From assembly GCF_000376985.1 (NCBI RefSeq), contig NZ_AQYA01000032.1, positions 1-64,000 of the forward strand: a stretch of DNA of 64,000 bases, in the 5' to 3' direction. Position 1 is the stretch's first letter; each line of letters begins with the position of its first letter. This document shows, piece after piece, positions 8,159 to 17,913 of this stretch. Origin of the DNA: Streptococcus henryi DSM 19005 (GTDB lineage: Bacteria; Bacillota; Bacilli; Lactobacillales; Streptococcaceae). The notes under the pieces are model-generated. The model was given only the letters and a program-made list of their open reading frames with translations. It did no database searches and had not been told where the DNA came from. Position numbers and translations under genes: made by a program.

Positions 8159-11100
8159 CTAGTTTTCTTCAGCTTTTCTTGCCTTTATTTCAGTTAGCAT
8201 GGCAGCAAAATTCATGAGTTCTTCTAAAATTTCGTAGTCCTTCTTTCGACGGACATCGAAGACAATTTCGATTTTGCCTTTATTTTCACCAATTCTAGCC
8301 TTGAGATTTGTCTTAGAAATGGCTTCAAAGTAATCTTGGGTTAGATAGTATTGCAGCGAAGCTTTTTCAAAACGGATAGCTATGGCATCCTGTTTACGCT
8401 CAACTAATTCAGCAAAGGCAGCGTCCATATAATGCTTGAGCAATCCAATTTCGATGAGATAGGCTACCTGATCTGGATAGTCACCAAAACGGTCGATAAG
8501 CTCATCTTGCAGATTTTGATAATCTTGGCGATTTTCAATAGAACGAATGCGTTTGTAAATATCGATTTTTTGACGTTCATCATTGATGTAGTCATTAGGC
8601 AGATAGGCATCAATTTGTAGGTTGATTTCTGCATTGCCCTTACGTCTTGCTTGGGAAATGCCCTGCTTCTTAGCAATGGCTTCTTCAAGCAACTGAGAGT
8701 ACATCTCAAATCCAACGGAGTCAATGAAACCGCTCTGCGATGCTCCCAAAATATTACCTGCCCCACGGATAGACAGGTCGCGCATGGCAATCTTAAAGCC
8801 AGAACCTAGCTCTGTAAAGCCCTTGATGGCATCCAGACGCTTTTCGGAAACTTCGGTCAGAACCTTATCAGGACGGTACATGAGGTAAGCATAGGCGATG
8901 CGGTTAGAACGGCCAACGCGACCGCGAAGTTGATAGAGAGTTGACAGTCCCATGTAGTCAGCATTCTCAATAAAGAGGGTGTTAACATTGGAAATATCTA
9001 CCCCAGTTTCAATAATGGTTGTCGCAACCAAGACGTCGTAAGCCCCGTCAATAAAGTCCATAAGGGTGTTTTCCAGTTGGATCTCGCTCATCTGTCCATG
9101 GACAAAACCAATGGAAGCTTCTGGAACCAACTCTTGCAGTTCGGCTACCTTCTGGTCAATGGTGTCAACGCGGTTGTAAACATAGAAAACCTGACCGCCA
9201 CGGTCCATTTCACGGATAATAGCTTCGCGAACCAGACCAGGATTGGTTTCTAAAACATAGGTTTGGACAGGATAACGATTGGTAGGTGGGGTCTCAATGA
9301 CAGACAAATCACGGATTCCCAGCATAGACATGTGGAGGGTTCTTGGAATAGGTGTGGCTGTCAAGGTTAAGACATCTACCTTGGTCTTGAGCTCTTTGAG
9401 TTTTTCCTTGTGCTTAACCCCGAAACGTTGTTCCTCATCGATAACGATAAGACCTAAATCAGAAAATTCAACGTCTTTTGATAGGAGACGATGGGTTCCG
9501 ATGATAATATCAACCTGACCATTTTTTAGTTTTTCCAGGGTCTCAGTTTGTTCCTTCTTGCTGCGGAAGCGGCTGAGAACATCCACGTTGACAGGATAGT
9601 TGTCAAAGCGCTCGGCAAAGTTTGCGTAATGCTGCTGAGCCAAAACAGTAGTTGGGACGAGGACAGCAACCTGTTTATGGTCATTGACAGCCTTGAAAGC
9701 AGCCCGCATGGCCACCTCTGTCTTACCAAAACCAACGTCACCAACTAAAAGGCGGTCCATCGGTTTTTCCTGTTCCATATCTAGTTTGATTTCCTTGATA
9801 GATCGGAGTTGATCTTCTGTTTCGACATAGGCAAAGTCATTGTCAAAGTCATTTTGCAAGTCATCGTCAGGTGAAAAGGCAAAGCCCTTAAGCTGACTGC
9901 GTTCTGCATACAATTTCAGGAGATCATCAGCGATGTCTTCCACTTGTTTGCTGACTTTTTGTTTAGTCTTTTGGAAACGGCCATCGTTGAGTTTATTGAT
10001 TTTAGGTTCTTTACCGTCAGCTGATACGTATTTGGACAAGCTCTCAATTTGCTCAACCGGAAGTGAAATGGAGGCGGCATCCTGATACTGGATGGTCAAA
10101 TAGTCACGGTGAACACCCTTAATTTTAATGGTTTCAATACCCAAAAATTTACCAATACCATGGACATGGTGGACCACATAATCACCTTTTGACAGCTCAT
10201 TGTAATCTTTGAGGCGCTCAGCATTAGAAATATTTGAACGACGAATTTTACGCTTGATTTTCTTATGGTAAATTTCATGCTCGGTGATGAGAACCAATTT
10301 CTCATCCGCAAAATAGAAGCCCTGAGCCAAATTGCCAACAATCAGCTGCGCTTCTTTTGCTTTTAGAGAATCTGCCTCACTGACGGGTAATTCTAGACCA
10401 TACTCTTGTAAGGTTTCTTGGAGACGTTCCAGACCATGTTTGGAATCCGCTTGCACTAAAATCGTTGCTTTTGATTTCTGGTAACGATGAATTTCATCAA
10501 TTAATAGCGGGAATTGGTTGAAAAACTCCTGCATGGGATATTGAGTGACATTGTGTAACTTGTCAAATTTGAGATTTCCCAATCCTTTGTGGAAATTTGA
10601 AAAGAAGCTAGCAGGTTGATAATTTCTCAGAGTTTTATAGACATCAGCAAAGTAATTGAGGCTTGACACTGCTTTACATCTTTGTAAATCTTCTGTCAAG
10701 AGGTTAGCAACCTCTAAATCAAACTTGGCATTTCTGTCCACAATTTTTTGAAAATCATCAAAGATAAGAGGGGTTCCCTTTGGAATATAATCCAGCAAAG
10801 TCCACTCTTTTTCATAAAAGAATGAGGCAAAACTTCTCACATCTTGGTGCTTATAGCCATTGCGAGTGGCAGACAAGACTTCTTCAAGATAGGCTTTTAA
10901 ATCTTCCTTAGCCAGTTCAACATGGTGTTCTAATTTAGACTCTGCTCTCGTAAAATCTTCTTGAGTCAAAATCATATCGTCAGCTGGTGAGACCTTAAAG
11001 CCGTCTATGTTGCCTAATGATTTTTGACTCTCAACTTCAAATTGACGGATGCCATCAATCTCATCACCAAAAAATTCAAGACGGAAAGGCAACTCTTCCG

Positions 11101-11656
11101 TAATTTCGTAGATATCTAAAATGTCTCCACGTTTACTGAATTGACCTGGACTGGCTACTTGAGAAACCTTCTCATAACCCAAGCTCGTTAAAAGCTTGAG
11201 CAGTTGGTCCAAATCATATTCCATTCCAATTTCAAGACGTAACTGGCTAGACTTATAGGTTTCAGGGCTTGGTAAGAGCACGCGACTGCCAACTAAACTT
11301 GTGATTAAAATTCCTGTCTTTTGGTCATCCAATAAAAAATTTAAAGCCTCTAGACGTGATAAGGATTTATCAAGAGAGGCAAAGATAAATTCTGCTGCGG
11401 CTACATCATCTGCAAAAAACTGATAAACTTTATCTTCACCGATTAGGGCAGATAAATCACTCGCCAGTTTCTCGGCCTCATTCTGTGTTGAGGTCATGAT
11501 GACAATTTTCTCTTCATTAACCTGATAGGCAGAAGCCATGGCTACTGCCCGACTTGAACCTGAGAAGCCCATGACCAGCTGACGGCCCAAAGTCGATAAA
11601 CCTGAGTGCCAGTTTTGAATGGCTTTGCTCTGACTAAATAGATCGATAATATTCAT
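8159..11656 (-). CDS. mfd: Transcription-repair coupling factor Mfd
   Basis: The 1165-aa translocase removes RNA polymerase stalled at DNA damage and recruits UvrA. Visible parts, in order, are the N-terminal UvrB-like region (about 1-350), the RNA-polymerase interaction domain around YVVHHVHGIGKFLGIE (about 490-505), the RecG-like helicase with Walker A GDVGFGKTEVA (about 635), the DEEQ box IVIDEEQRFG, motifs ending RGRVGRS, and the C-terminal TRCF domain. Length is normal. It starts 3 bp after pth, the conserved streptococcal pth-mfd pair. Confidence 0.97.
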   Translation of the reverse strand: MNIIDLFSQSKAIQNWHSGLSTLGRQLVMGFSGSSRAVAMASAYQVNEEKIVIMTSTQNEAEKLASDLSALIGEDKVYQFFADDVAAAEFIFASLDKSLSRLEALNFLLDDQKTGILITSLVGSRVLLPSPETYKSSQLRLEIGMEYDLDQLLKLLTSLGYEKVSQVASPGQFSKRGDILDIYEITEELPFRLEFFGDEIDGIRQFEVESQKSLGNIDGFKVSPADDMILTQEDFTRAESKLEHHVELAKEDLKAYLEEVLSATRNGYKHQDVRSFASFFYEKEWTLLDYIPKGTPLIFDDFQKIVDRNAKFDLEVANLLTEDLQRCKAVSSLNYFADVYKTLRNYQPASFFSNFHKGLGNLKFDKLHNVTQYPMQEFFNQFPLLIDEIHRYQKSKATILVQADSKHGLERLQETLQEYGLELPVSEADSLKAKEAQLIVGNLAQGFYFADEKLVLITEHEIYHKKIKRKIRRSNISNAERLKDYNELSKGDYVVHHVHGIGKFLGIETIKIKGVHRDYLTIQYQDAASISLPVEQIESLSKYVSADGKEPKINKLNDGRFQKTKQKVSKQVEDIADDLLKLYAERSQLKGFAFSPDDDLQNDFDNDFAYVETEDQLRSIKEIKLDMEQEKPMDRLLVGDVGFGKTEVAMRAAFKAVNDHKQVAVLVPTTVLAQQHYANFAERFDNYPVNVDVLSRFRSKKEQTETLEKLKNGQVDIIIGTHRLLSKDVEFSDLGLIVIDEEQRFGVKHKEKLKELKTKVDVLTLTATPIPRTLHMSMLGIRDLSVIETPPTNRYPVQTYVLETNPGLVREAIIREMDRGGQVFYVYNRVDTIDQKVAELQELVPEASIGFVHGQMSEIQLENTLMDFIDGAYDVLVATTIIETGVDISNVNTLFIENADYMGLSTLYQLRGRVGRSNRIAYAYLMYRPDKVLTEVSEKRLDAIKGFTELGSGFKIAMRDLSIRGAGNILGASQSGFIDSVGFEMYSQLLEEAIAKKQGISQARRKGNAEINLQIDAYLPNDYINDERQKIDIYKRIRSIENRQDYQNLQDELIDRFGDYPDQVAYLIEIGLLKHYMDAAFAELVERKQDAIAIRFEKASLQYYLTQDYFEAISKTNLKARIGENKGKIEIVFDVRRKKDYEILEELMNFAAMLTEIKARKAEEN

Positions 11657-11659
11657 AGC

Positions 11660-12229
11660 TTACCCATTAAACTTTCGCATCACTTTTTCAAAATCAGACT
11701 CTTGTAAATAGAAGTTTACAGCACTGTCAACTTTATCTAAAGTGTTTAAAATAATAATCTTTTCATCAGTTGAGAATTTGCCTAAAACATGGTTGACTAC
11801 AGTCATTCCCTGCTGAGGACGACCTACGCCAATCTTAATACGATCAAACTCTTGTGTTCCAAGATGAGCAATAATAGACTTGATACCATTATGACCACCG
11901 GCAGAACCCTTTTGGCGGAAACGAATCTTGCCAACTTCCATGTCTAAATCATCATAAATGACAAGCAAATCTTCTCTATCAATGTTGAAATAAGTCAGCA
12001 AAGCTTTAACGGCAATTCCTGAATTGTTCATAAAAGTAGTTGGTTTGACGAAATAGATTTTTTCACCATTGATAAAACAAGAACCAACCTCGGCTTTAAA
12101 ATTCTTATCTTCTGTAAACTTAACGTCAAGACTCTTTACAATATTGTCAACTGCCATAAAACCAACATTGTGACGTGTTTCTGTGTATTTTGAGCCTGGA
12201 TTTCCCAGACCAACAATCATTTTTACCAT
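11660..12229 (-). CDS. pth: Peptidyl-tRNA hydrolase
   Basis: A 189-aa cytoplasmic esterase that recycles peptidyl-tRNA released by drop-off. The signature [21 protein letters not shown] at the N-terminus includes the conserved Asn and the catalytic His, and [27 protein letters not shown] supplies the second family motif. Length fits. It precedes mfd in the same transcript. Confidence 0.96.
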   Translation of the reverse strand: MVKMIVGLGNPGSKYTETRHNVGFMAVDNIVKSLDVKFTEDKNFKAEVGSCFINGEKIYFVKPTTFMNNSGIAVKALLTYFNIDREDLLVIYDDLDMEVGKIRFRQKGSAGGHNGIKSIIAHLGTQEFDRIKIGVGRPQQGMTVVNHVLGKFSTDEKIIILNTLDKVDSAVNFYLQESDFEKVMRKFNG

Positions 12230-12501
12230 AATTACCTTATAAAGGGACTTTTCGATTGTGGATTTTTTATAGAAACTCCAATCAGTTCGATTAGCTGTTT
12301 GAGGTTTGAGCTCTAAAATATGACATCCAGAGTTTTTATTTCTCTTTACTCATATTTTCTTGCTCGCGAGCTAAAAACATTCTAGGGAGATTTTACTCCT
12401 TAATCTCAGTCCCTTGTTTCATTCCTCTCTAGTTTTACTTTTTCTTAAACACCAAAGAGGCTGGAAAATACTTTCCAACCACTTTCTTTATTTCATTTCA
12501 A

Positions 12502-13617
12502 TTAGACATTAAAGCGGAACTCCATGATATCACCATCTTGAACCACATATTCTTTACCTTCTTCACGAAGACGTCCTGCTTCTTTTACAGCTTTTTCTGA
12601 ACCGTATTGAACCAAATCTTCATAAGACATGGTCACCGCACGGATAAAGCCTCGCTCGAAGTCTGAGTGGATGATACCAGCTGCTTGAGGAGCCTTGATA
12701 CCACGTTTGAAGGTCCAGGCACGTACTTCTTTCTCACCTGCTGTAAAGTAAGTCCCAAGACCAAGAAGATGATAGGCTGCTCGCGTCAATTTATCAACAC
12801 CTGATTCAGTCAAGCCAATAGCTTCTAAGAATTCTTGCTTGTCTTCATCATCCAATTCTGAGATTTCTTCTTCGGCACGCGCAGAGATAACGACAACCTC
12901 TGCATTTTCAGTAGCTGCAAATTCACGGATTTGTTTGACGTAGTCGATATCGTCTGGATCGGCAACCTTGTCCTCATCAACGTTAGCCACGTAAAGAACT
13001 GGTTTTGTTGTCAAAAGGAAGAGTTGTTTAACAATTTTTTCTTCTTCTGGTGTGAATTCTACGGTACGAGCTGATTTTCCATCTTCCAAGACTGGTTTGA
13101 TTTTTTCCAAAACAGCGAATTCTGCCATAGAATCCTTGTCTTTTTGGGTACGAGCCATCTTTTCAACACGCGCATAGCGTTTATTGATTGACTCAAGGTC
13201 TGCCAAAATTAATTCCAAATTGATGGTGTCAATGTCAGCAAGCGGATCAACAAAGGCATCTTCACGCCCTTGCTCACGCATAACATTTTCATCATCAAAG
13301 GCACGAACCACATGAACGATGGCATCCACTTCTCGGATGTTGGCAAGGAATTTGTTACCAAGGCCTTCACCTTTTGAAGCCCCTTTAACGATACCTGCGA
13401 TATCTGTAAATTCAAAAGTTGTTGGAACAGTCTTTTTAGGTGTGATAAGCTCAGTCAATTTTTGCAGACGCTCATCTGGTACTTCTACCATACCAACGTT
13501 AGGGTCGATAGTTGCGAAAGGATAGTTAGCCGCTTCCGCTCCTGCTTTTGTAATTGCATTAAAAAGAGTTGATTTACCAACGTTTGGCAAACCTACAATA
13601 CCTGCTGTTAAAGCCAT
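12502..13617 (-). CDS. ychF: Ribosome-binding ATPase YchF (OBG family)
   Basis: The 371-aa P-loop protein begins [20 protein letters not shown] (G1), followed by DIAGIV (G3). It lacks the classical NKxD, as expected of the ATP-preferring YchF branch. A central helical domain and a C-terminal TGS domain (about 285-370) follow. YchF binds 70S ribosomes and affects stress responses. The 270-bp gap downstream to pth holds a weak hairpin (12468-12489) and no clear gene. Confidence 0.95.
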   Translation of the reverse strand: MALTAGIVGLPNVGKSTLFNAITKAGAEAANYPFATIDPNVGMVEVPDERLQKLTELITPKKTVPTTFEFTDIAGIVKGASKGEGLGNKFLANIREVDAIVHVVRAFDDENVMREQGREDAFVDPLADIDTINLELILADLESINKRYARVEKMARTQKDKDSMAEFAVLEKIKPVLEDGKSARTVEFTPEEEKIVKQLFLLTTKPVLYVANVDEDKVADPDDIDYVKQIREFAATENAEVVVISARAEEEISELDDEDKQEFLEAIGLTESGVDKLTRAAYHLLGLGTYFTAGEKEVRAWTFKRGIKAPQAAGIIHSDFERGFIRAVTMSYEDLVQYGSEKAVKEAGRLREEGKEYVVQDGDIMEFRFNV

Positions 13618-13841
13618 TCTTTATTTTCTCCATATATTTTATTCAATCATGACTATTATAGCAGAAAATACAAGAAAAAGCTTGCCAAGCGACAAGCAAA
13701 TTCCAAAATATAAGGGTATAAGCTAGGTTTTATTAATAACTCTTTATAATCTTTTAAAATCAAAATGATAGATGTCAGTTTCGACTTACCGTAACCTAGT
13801 ACCGTCTCACTTCCTCGTCTGATTTTGATTTTATTTGAGTA

Positions 13842-14045
13842 TTAGTCTTTTTTGCCTATTACCTTTTTCATCTTACGCTCAAAGTCATGACGACTCATCA
13901 TAACTACGTGGTCGCAATTGGTACAACGAATTTTTATATCTGCTCCTAGACGAGTTACTTCCCATTCATTAGCTTTTTTTCCAGTTGCTTTAATGGTACA
14001 GGCATGTGGCTTTTTCATTTCTACTAAAGAACCTAAATCGTACAT
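13842..14045 (-). CDS. DUF951 family small protein (YyzM-like)
   Basis: The 67-aa basic protein has HACTIKATGKKANEWEVTRLGADIKIRCTNC, the DUF951 pattern with a Cys-x-x-Cys pair (CTNC) that may bind metal. It lies between dnaN and ychF, its usual place in Firmicutes. The biochemical role is not known. The gap to ychF (13618-13841) holds a repeat-like sequence at 13750-13832 with AAAATCAAAAT and its complement at its ends. Confidence 0.88.
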   Translation of the reverse strand: MYDLGSLVEMKKPHACTIKATGKKANEWEVTRLGADIKIRCTNCDHVVMMSRHDFERKMKKVIGKKD

Positions 14046-14197
14046 GGCTAACCTCCTGATACTTTTTCTTTATTATACCACATTCCGATATGGCATAAAT
14101 CCATGAAAATGAAAGTTTTTGATTCTCTAACACACAAAAAGCACAATGAAAATGGACTTACAATCTTCACTGTGCTGATTCTTACCTTTTTATAGTT

Positions 14198-15334
14198 TTA
14201 GTTTGTACGAACTGGTGTGATTAATTGGATAAAGTTTTCACTATCATCACCTGGTGTAAGGGTGAATGGTCTTACAGGTGAAATAAAGCGAACGACCACT
14301 GTTTCGCTCTTCAGGGCCTTCAAGGCTTCAATCAAGTAAGTTGGATTAAAGCTAATTGTTAAATCGTTTCCTGAAATGCTAAGTGTGTCTAATTCTTCGT
14401 TTACCTTACCGACTTCTGGAGAGTTAACGTGAGCTGAGACAGAATTGCCAAGGATTTCTAATTTTACAGTTCCATTTTGTGTTGCATTTGAAATTAAATG
14501 AGCACGTTCCATGGCAGAGCGCAGAGAAGCTGTTGTGAAAACAACTTCAGTTTCAAAATTACTTGTCAAAAGACGATCTGTGTCTGGGTAGTTTCCTTCC
14601 AAAAGACGTGTATAGAAGCTAATATGCTCACTTCTAAAGAGAATTTGGCTAGCAGAGAAGAAAACCTCCACCTTTTCAACATCGTCCGTAAAAACGGCTG
14701 AAAATTCGCGCAGGGACTTACTTGGAATAACAACATCAAAATCACTTGCAACATTTTCTAAAGTAATCTTACGCTGACTCATACGGTGTGAGTCTGTTGC
14801 AACAGCTTTGTATTCTTTATGGTTGCTGAGAACCATATGAACACCTGTCAAAATCGGACGACTTTCTTGTAAACTAGCAGCAAAAGCTGTTTCAGCAATG
14901 ATTGATTTCAATAATTTTGTTTCAAGAACTAAAGGACTCTCAGTTGCTACTTCTTGCAATCGAGGATAGAGATCAACGTCTTTTCCTTTTAGTGTAATTT
15001 CAGATTTACCACTTGTTAAGACAACTTGATGGTGAGCAATTTCTTCAAAATCAAGAGTAACATCTGGAAGACTGGAAACAATATTGATAAAGAAATTAGC
15101 TTCTAGCAAAATTGAACCAGTTGAAGTTATCAACAAGCCAGCATTTTCATTAGAAACTGGGATAGTATTTTCAATTGAGATTTGTCCATTTGAACCAGTT
15201 AGAGTGATAGCTTTATCCAAAACTACAATTTTGATTGTAGATAATACCGGAATAGCATTCTTACTTGCAATAGCACGTTTAGTGGCTGTTAATGCTTGTA
15301 AGAATAAAGCTTTATTTATTGAGAATTTTATCAT
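14198..15334 (-). CDS. dnaN: DNA polymerase III beta subunit (sliding clamp)
   Basis: The 378-aa clamp protein has three repeated clamp folds and ends in the typical QLITPVRTN. It forms a ring dimer that tethers DNA polymerase III and also binds DnaA regulators and repair proteins. It starts with ATG behind AAAGGAGTT, directly downstream of the origin-unwinding region and dnaA, the standard dnaA-oriC-dnaN arrangement. Confidence 0.97.
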   Translation of the reverse strand: MIKFSINKALFLQALTATKRAIASKNAIPVLSTIKIVVLDKAITLTGSNGQISIENTIPVSNENAGLLITSTGSILLEANFFINIVSSLPDVTLDFEEIAHHQVVLTSGKSEITLKGKDVDLYPRLQEVATESPLVLETKLLKSIIAETAFAASLQESRPILTGVHMVLSNHKEYKAVATDSHRMSQRKITLENVASDFDVVIPSKSLREFSAVFTDDVEKVEVFFSASQILFRSEHISFYTRLLEGNYPDTDRLLTSNFETEVVFTTASLRSAMERAHLISNATQNGTVKLEILGNSVSAHVNSPEVGKVNEELDTLSISGNDLTISFNPTYLIEALKALKSETVVVRFISPVRPFTLTPGDDSENFIQLITPVRTN

Positions 15335-15490
15335 GAGAACTCCTTTATTTAGTAATTATAAAAATAGTAGTAGTAGTAGGTCTTGTGGATAAGGTGGAAA
15401 AGTAAGCTAAAAACAGTATTGATACGGGATAAGAGTTGTTCACAAGTTGTGGATAACTCTATTAAAATCTAGCCTTTTATCCACAGGGTG
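15335..15490 (-). other. oriC: oriC part 1: dnaA-dnaN intergenic with DnaA boxes and DnaA-trio
   Basis: Perfect TTATCCACA boxes lie at 15384-15392, 15448-15456 (both minus) and 15477-15485 (plus). A one-mismatch box TTGTTCACA is at 15436-15444. Read toward dnaN, the last box is followed by a short GC-containing spacer, then five TAC/TAT-type triplets (15365-15379), then an AT-rich stretch. This matches the DnaA-box/spacer/DnaA-trio layout defined for B. subtilis, so strand opening probably starts around 15340-15380. Confidence 0.85.
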
Positions 15491-16852
15491 CTATTTTATA
15501 TTATTTCTAATCGTGTCAATTTCAATACGCAGGCTATCATCCTGAGCAATCATATTTTTAATCTTATTATAGGCATGCAGAACAGTTGAATGATCTCGAC
15601 CACCAAATTCTTTACCAATTTTTGGAAGGCTGTTGTCGGTCATTTCACGAGTTAAAAACATGGCAACTTGACGTGCTAAAACGATATTCTGTGTTCGTTT
15701 GGTTGCCTTTATTTCTTTGACAGTTACCCCATAGAATTTACCAACTTGGCTTTGAATCTCTTCAATTGGAATAACAGTCATCTTAGGACCATCTTGTTTT
15801 CTAGCACGAATAGCTTCAGCTGCAATGTCGACAGTAATGGTTCCAACTTGCTTGAAATTGGCTACAAGACTGATATCTTTGAGCGCACCTTCCAGCTCTC
15901 GAACATTACTATTGAATTGTCCAGCCAAATAGCTAACTGTATCTGCTGGGAAAACATAGGGATATTCTTGAATTTTATCTTCTAGAATGGCCACACGGGT
16001 TTCGAAATCAGGTGGTGTAATATCTTGGATGAGTCCCCAGCCAAAGCGCGTGACAAGACGCTTTTCCAAATCGTTAAGTTGATCTGGTGTGCGGTCACTT
16101 GTCAGTACAATTTGTTTACCTGCTTTGTAAAGCGCATCAAAGGTATTGAAAAACTCCTCTTGTGTCCCAGACATACTTTGTTTAGCTAAGAATTGGATAT
16201 CATCAATCAAGAGTACATCCAAATTACGGAATTCTTCTTTTAGAGAGTCCATATCTTTTAAGCGAATATGTGTGATAAATTGATTGATAAAGTTCTCTGT
16301 TGTAATGTATTTGACACGCGCTGTAGGATTATTCTCAAGAACAGTATTACCGATAGCATTCAAAATGTGAGTTTTACCGAGCCCAGGTCCTCCCCAGATA
16401 AAGAAAGGATTGTAAATGCCGCCAGGATCATTTGCTACCGCCAAAGCGGCCGCAAAAGCCCATTGATTTCCTTTACCCTGAATAAAATTATCAAAACGAT
16501 ACTTAGGATTCAAGTCAGAATTAACGGGCGGTAAGTTTGGTGCAGATGGAATAGTTTGATTAGGAATACTCGGATTTTCAATAGATTCTGCAGCTGCGAC
16601 TTGTTCATCATCGAAAACGTAGACTACAGCAATCTCAGCATTGAAAACTTCAAAACCGGCTGTTAAGATGACCGGCTTTAGATTTTTTTCCCAAAACAAT
16701 TCTTTCATTTTATCAAGATAGATTGTAGCAGTTTGATTGTCTACCTTGATTAAACGTGCGTCTAGCACAAAAAATTCATATGTAGCTTGTGTTAATTGAC
16801 TTTGGGCGAGTTCCAAGATTCTATTCCAAAAAATTTGTTCATTTTCAGTCAT
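15491..16852 (-). CDS. dnaA: Chromosomal replication initiator DnaA
   Basis: A 453-aa AAA+ initiator that binds DnaA boxes and opens oriC. Domain I covers residues 1-90, a flexible linker rich in Pro and Asn about 90-115, and the AAA+ domain carries Walker A GGPGLGKT at 154-161 and Walker [11 protein letters not shown] near 213. The C-terminal DNA-binding signature [12 protein letters not shown] is near 417-428. DnaA boxes on both flanks suggest autoregulation. Confidence 0.98.
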   Translation of the reverse strand: MTENEQIFWNRILELAQSQLTQATYEFFVLDARLIKVDNQTATIYLDKMKELFWEKNLKPVILTAGFEVFNAEIAVVYVFDDEQVAAAESIENPSIPNQTIPSAPNLPPVNSDLNPKYRFDNFIQGKGNQWAFAAALAVANDPGGIYNPFFIWGGPGLGKTHILNAIGNTVLENNPTARVKYITTENFINQFITHIRLKDMDSLKEEFRNLDVLLIDDIQFLAKQSMSGTQEEFFNTFDALYKAGKQIVLTSDRTPDQLNDLEKRLVTRFGWGLIQDITPPDFETRVAILEDKIQEYPYVFPADTVSYLAGQFNSNVRELEGALKDISLVANFKQVGTITVDIAAEAIRARKQDGPKMTVIPIEEIQSQVGKFYGVTVKEIKATKRTQNIVLARQVAMFLTREMTDNSLPKIGKEFGGRDHSTVLHAYNKIKNMIAQDDSLRIEIDTIRNNIK

Positions 16853-17029
16853 AAAAGGTCCTCTTGTGGATAATTATAGTAACATTCTAACATAAAAAAG
16901 AAAAGTTTTCCACAAGGTTAAAAATAAAATTCACACTGTTAAAAATAGTTTTCCACAGGGTGTGGAAAAACAAAAAAAGCCTAGTAAATAGACCTTTGAA
17001 AGGGTTCAAAACTTGTGGACAATCATGAA
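16853..17029. other. oriC part 2: DnaA-box cluster upstream of dnaA
   Basis: The dnaA-parB gap contains one perfect DnaA box at 16865-16873 (minus), a TTGTCCACA variant at 17014-17022 (minus), and TTTTCCACA variants at 16906-16914, 16949-16957 and 16961-16969, the last two facing each other. The sequence is A/T-rich. This corresponds to the incA/B-type cluster upstream of dnaA in bipartite Gram-positive origins and contains the dnaA promoter. Confidence 0.8.
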
Positions 17030-17070
17030 AAGGAAAAAAAGAAATCAACAAGCTATTTTAGCTTGTTGAT
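17030..17070 (-). terminator. Terminator overlapping the parB stop codon
   Basis: ATCAACAAGCTA and TAGCTTGTTGAT (17044-17055 and 17059-17070) form a perfect 12-bp stem with a 3-nt loop, followed on the minus strand by TTCTTTTTTTCC. The parB TAG stop lies inside the stem. It should stop transcription of parB before it enters the origin. Confidence 0.85.
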
Positions 17071-17826
17071 AATTCTGTTAAAGTCTTCATCATCAGAGAA
17101 GTGAAAAACCAATTGACCTTGACCGTCTTTTTTCTGAGAGATGGTGACAGGTAAGCCGAAAGCTTTTGAGAGCTCGCTTTCTTTATCTTTGATGAAAATA
17201 TTTATTTTTTTTGATTTTGATTTTATTTTAGGTTTTTCCTTTAGGAGTTTTTCCAATTGACGAACACTGAGATTTTCATTTGAGATACGTTGAAACCAGT
17301 AATTCTGTTTTTCTTCGTCTGGTATGGTAAGAAGAAGACGCGCGTGTCCTTGAGATAGACTTCCATTTTCAATTGATCGTATTAAGAAGGTAGGGAGATT
17401 GAGTAGACGCAAAGAATTGGTGATGTAAGGGCGTGATTTCCCCATATAAGTAGCCAATTCTTCATGGGTCATTTGATTCTTATCTAAGAGTTGCTGATAG
17501 GCTTTAGCTTCCTCAATAGGATTAAGATTACTACGTTGGAGATTTTCTACGATGGCTTGCTGCATACTTTCACGATTGCTGATATCTTTGATAACAGCAG
17601 GTATCAGCTCTAAGCCTGCTCGTTCACTAGCTCGTAATCGTCTCTCGCCTGCAATCAATTCATAGCCGAAAATACTGGATGGCCTAACAATAATAGGTTG
17701 AATGAGACCATTTTCTTTGATTGATTTGGCTAATTCATCCAATTCTTCTTGATTAAATTCCAATCTTGGTTGATAGGGATTGGGAGAAATGTCCTTAAGT
17801 GGAATCAATTCTAATTTTTCGACCAT
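17053..17826 (-). CDS. parB: Chromosome partitioning protein ParB (Spo0J)
   Basis: The 257-aa CTP-dependent DNA clamp loads at parS sites and recruits SMC. The N-terminal domain includes PNPYQPR (about 16-22), the CTP/arginine-patch motif GERRLRASERAG (about 60-71), a central helix-turn-helix (YMGKSRPYITNSLRLL) and a C-terminal dimerisation tail. No parA is adjacent, as usual in streptococci. GGAGG is 4 bp before the ATG. Two strong parS sites lie within 30 kb (37075-37090 and 47181-47196). Confidence 0.96.
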   Translation of the reverse strand: MVEKLELIPLKDISPNPYQPRLEFNQEELDELAKSIKENGLIQPIIVRPSSIFGYELIAGERRLRASERAGLELIPAVIKDISNRESMQQAIVENLQRSNLNPIEEAKAYQQLLDKNQMTHEELATYMGKSRPYITNSLRLLNLPTFLIRSIENGSLSQGHARLLLTIPDEEKQNYWFQRISNENLSVRQLEKLLKEKPKIKSKSKKINIFIKDKESELSKAFGLPVTISQKKDGQGQLVFHFSDDEDFNRIINKLK

Positions 17827-17835
17827 ATGTCCTCC

Positions 17836-17870
17836 AAAAAAATACCTTTACACTATTGTAAAGGTATTTT
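17836..17870 (-). terminator. Terminator between htrA and parB, abutting the parB ribosome-binding site
   Basis: AAAATACCTTTACA and its complement form a perfect 14-bp stem (17839-17852 / 17857-17870) with a 4-nt loop and a T-run on the minus strand. The T-run touches the GGAGG of parB. It should end most htrA transcripts, so parB would depend on read-through or on a promoter inside this stretch. Confidence 0.8.
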
Positions 17871-17913
17871 ACAGGTCTTGTCAAGTTTGCAAGTGTCTTG
17901 AACAGAGTCAAGA

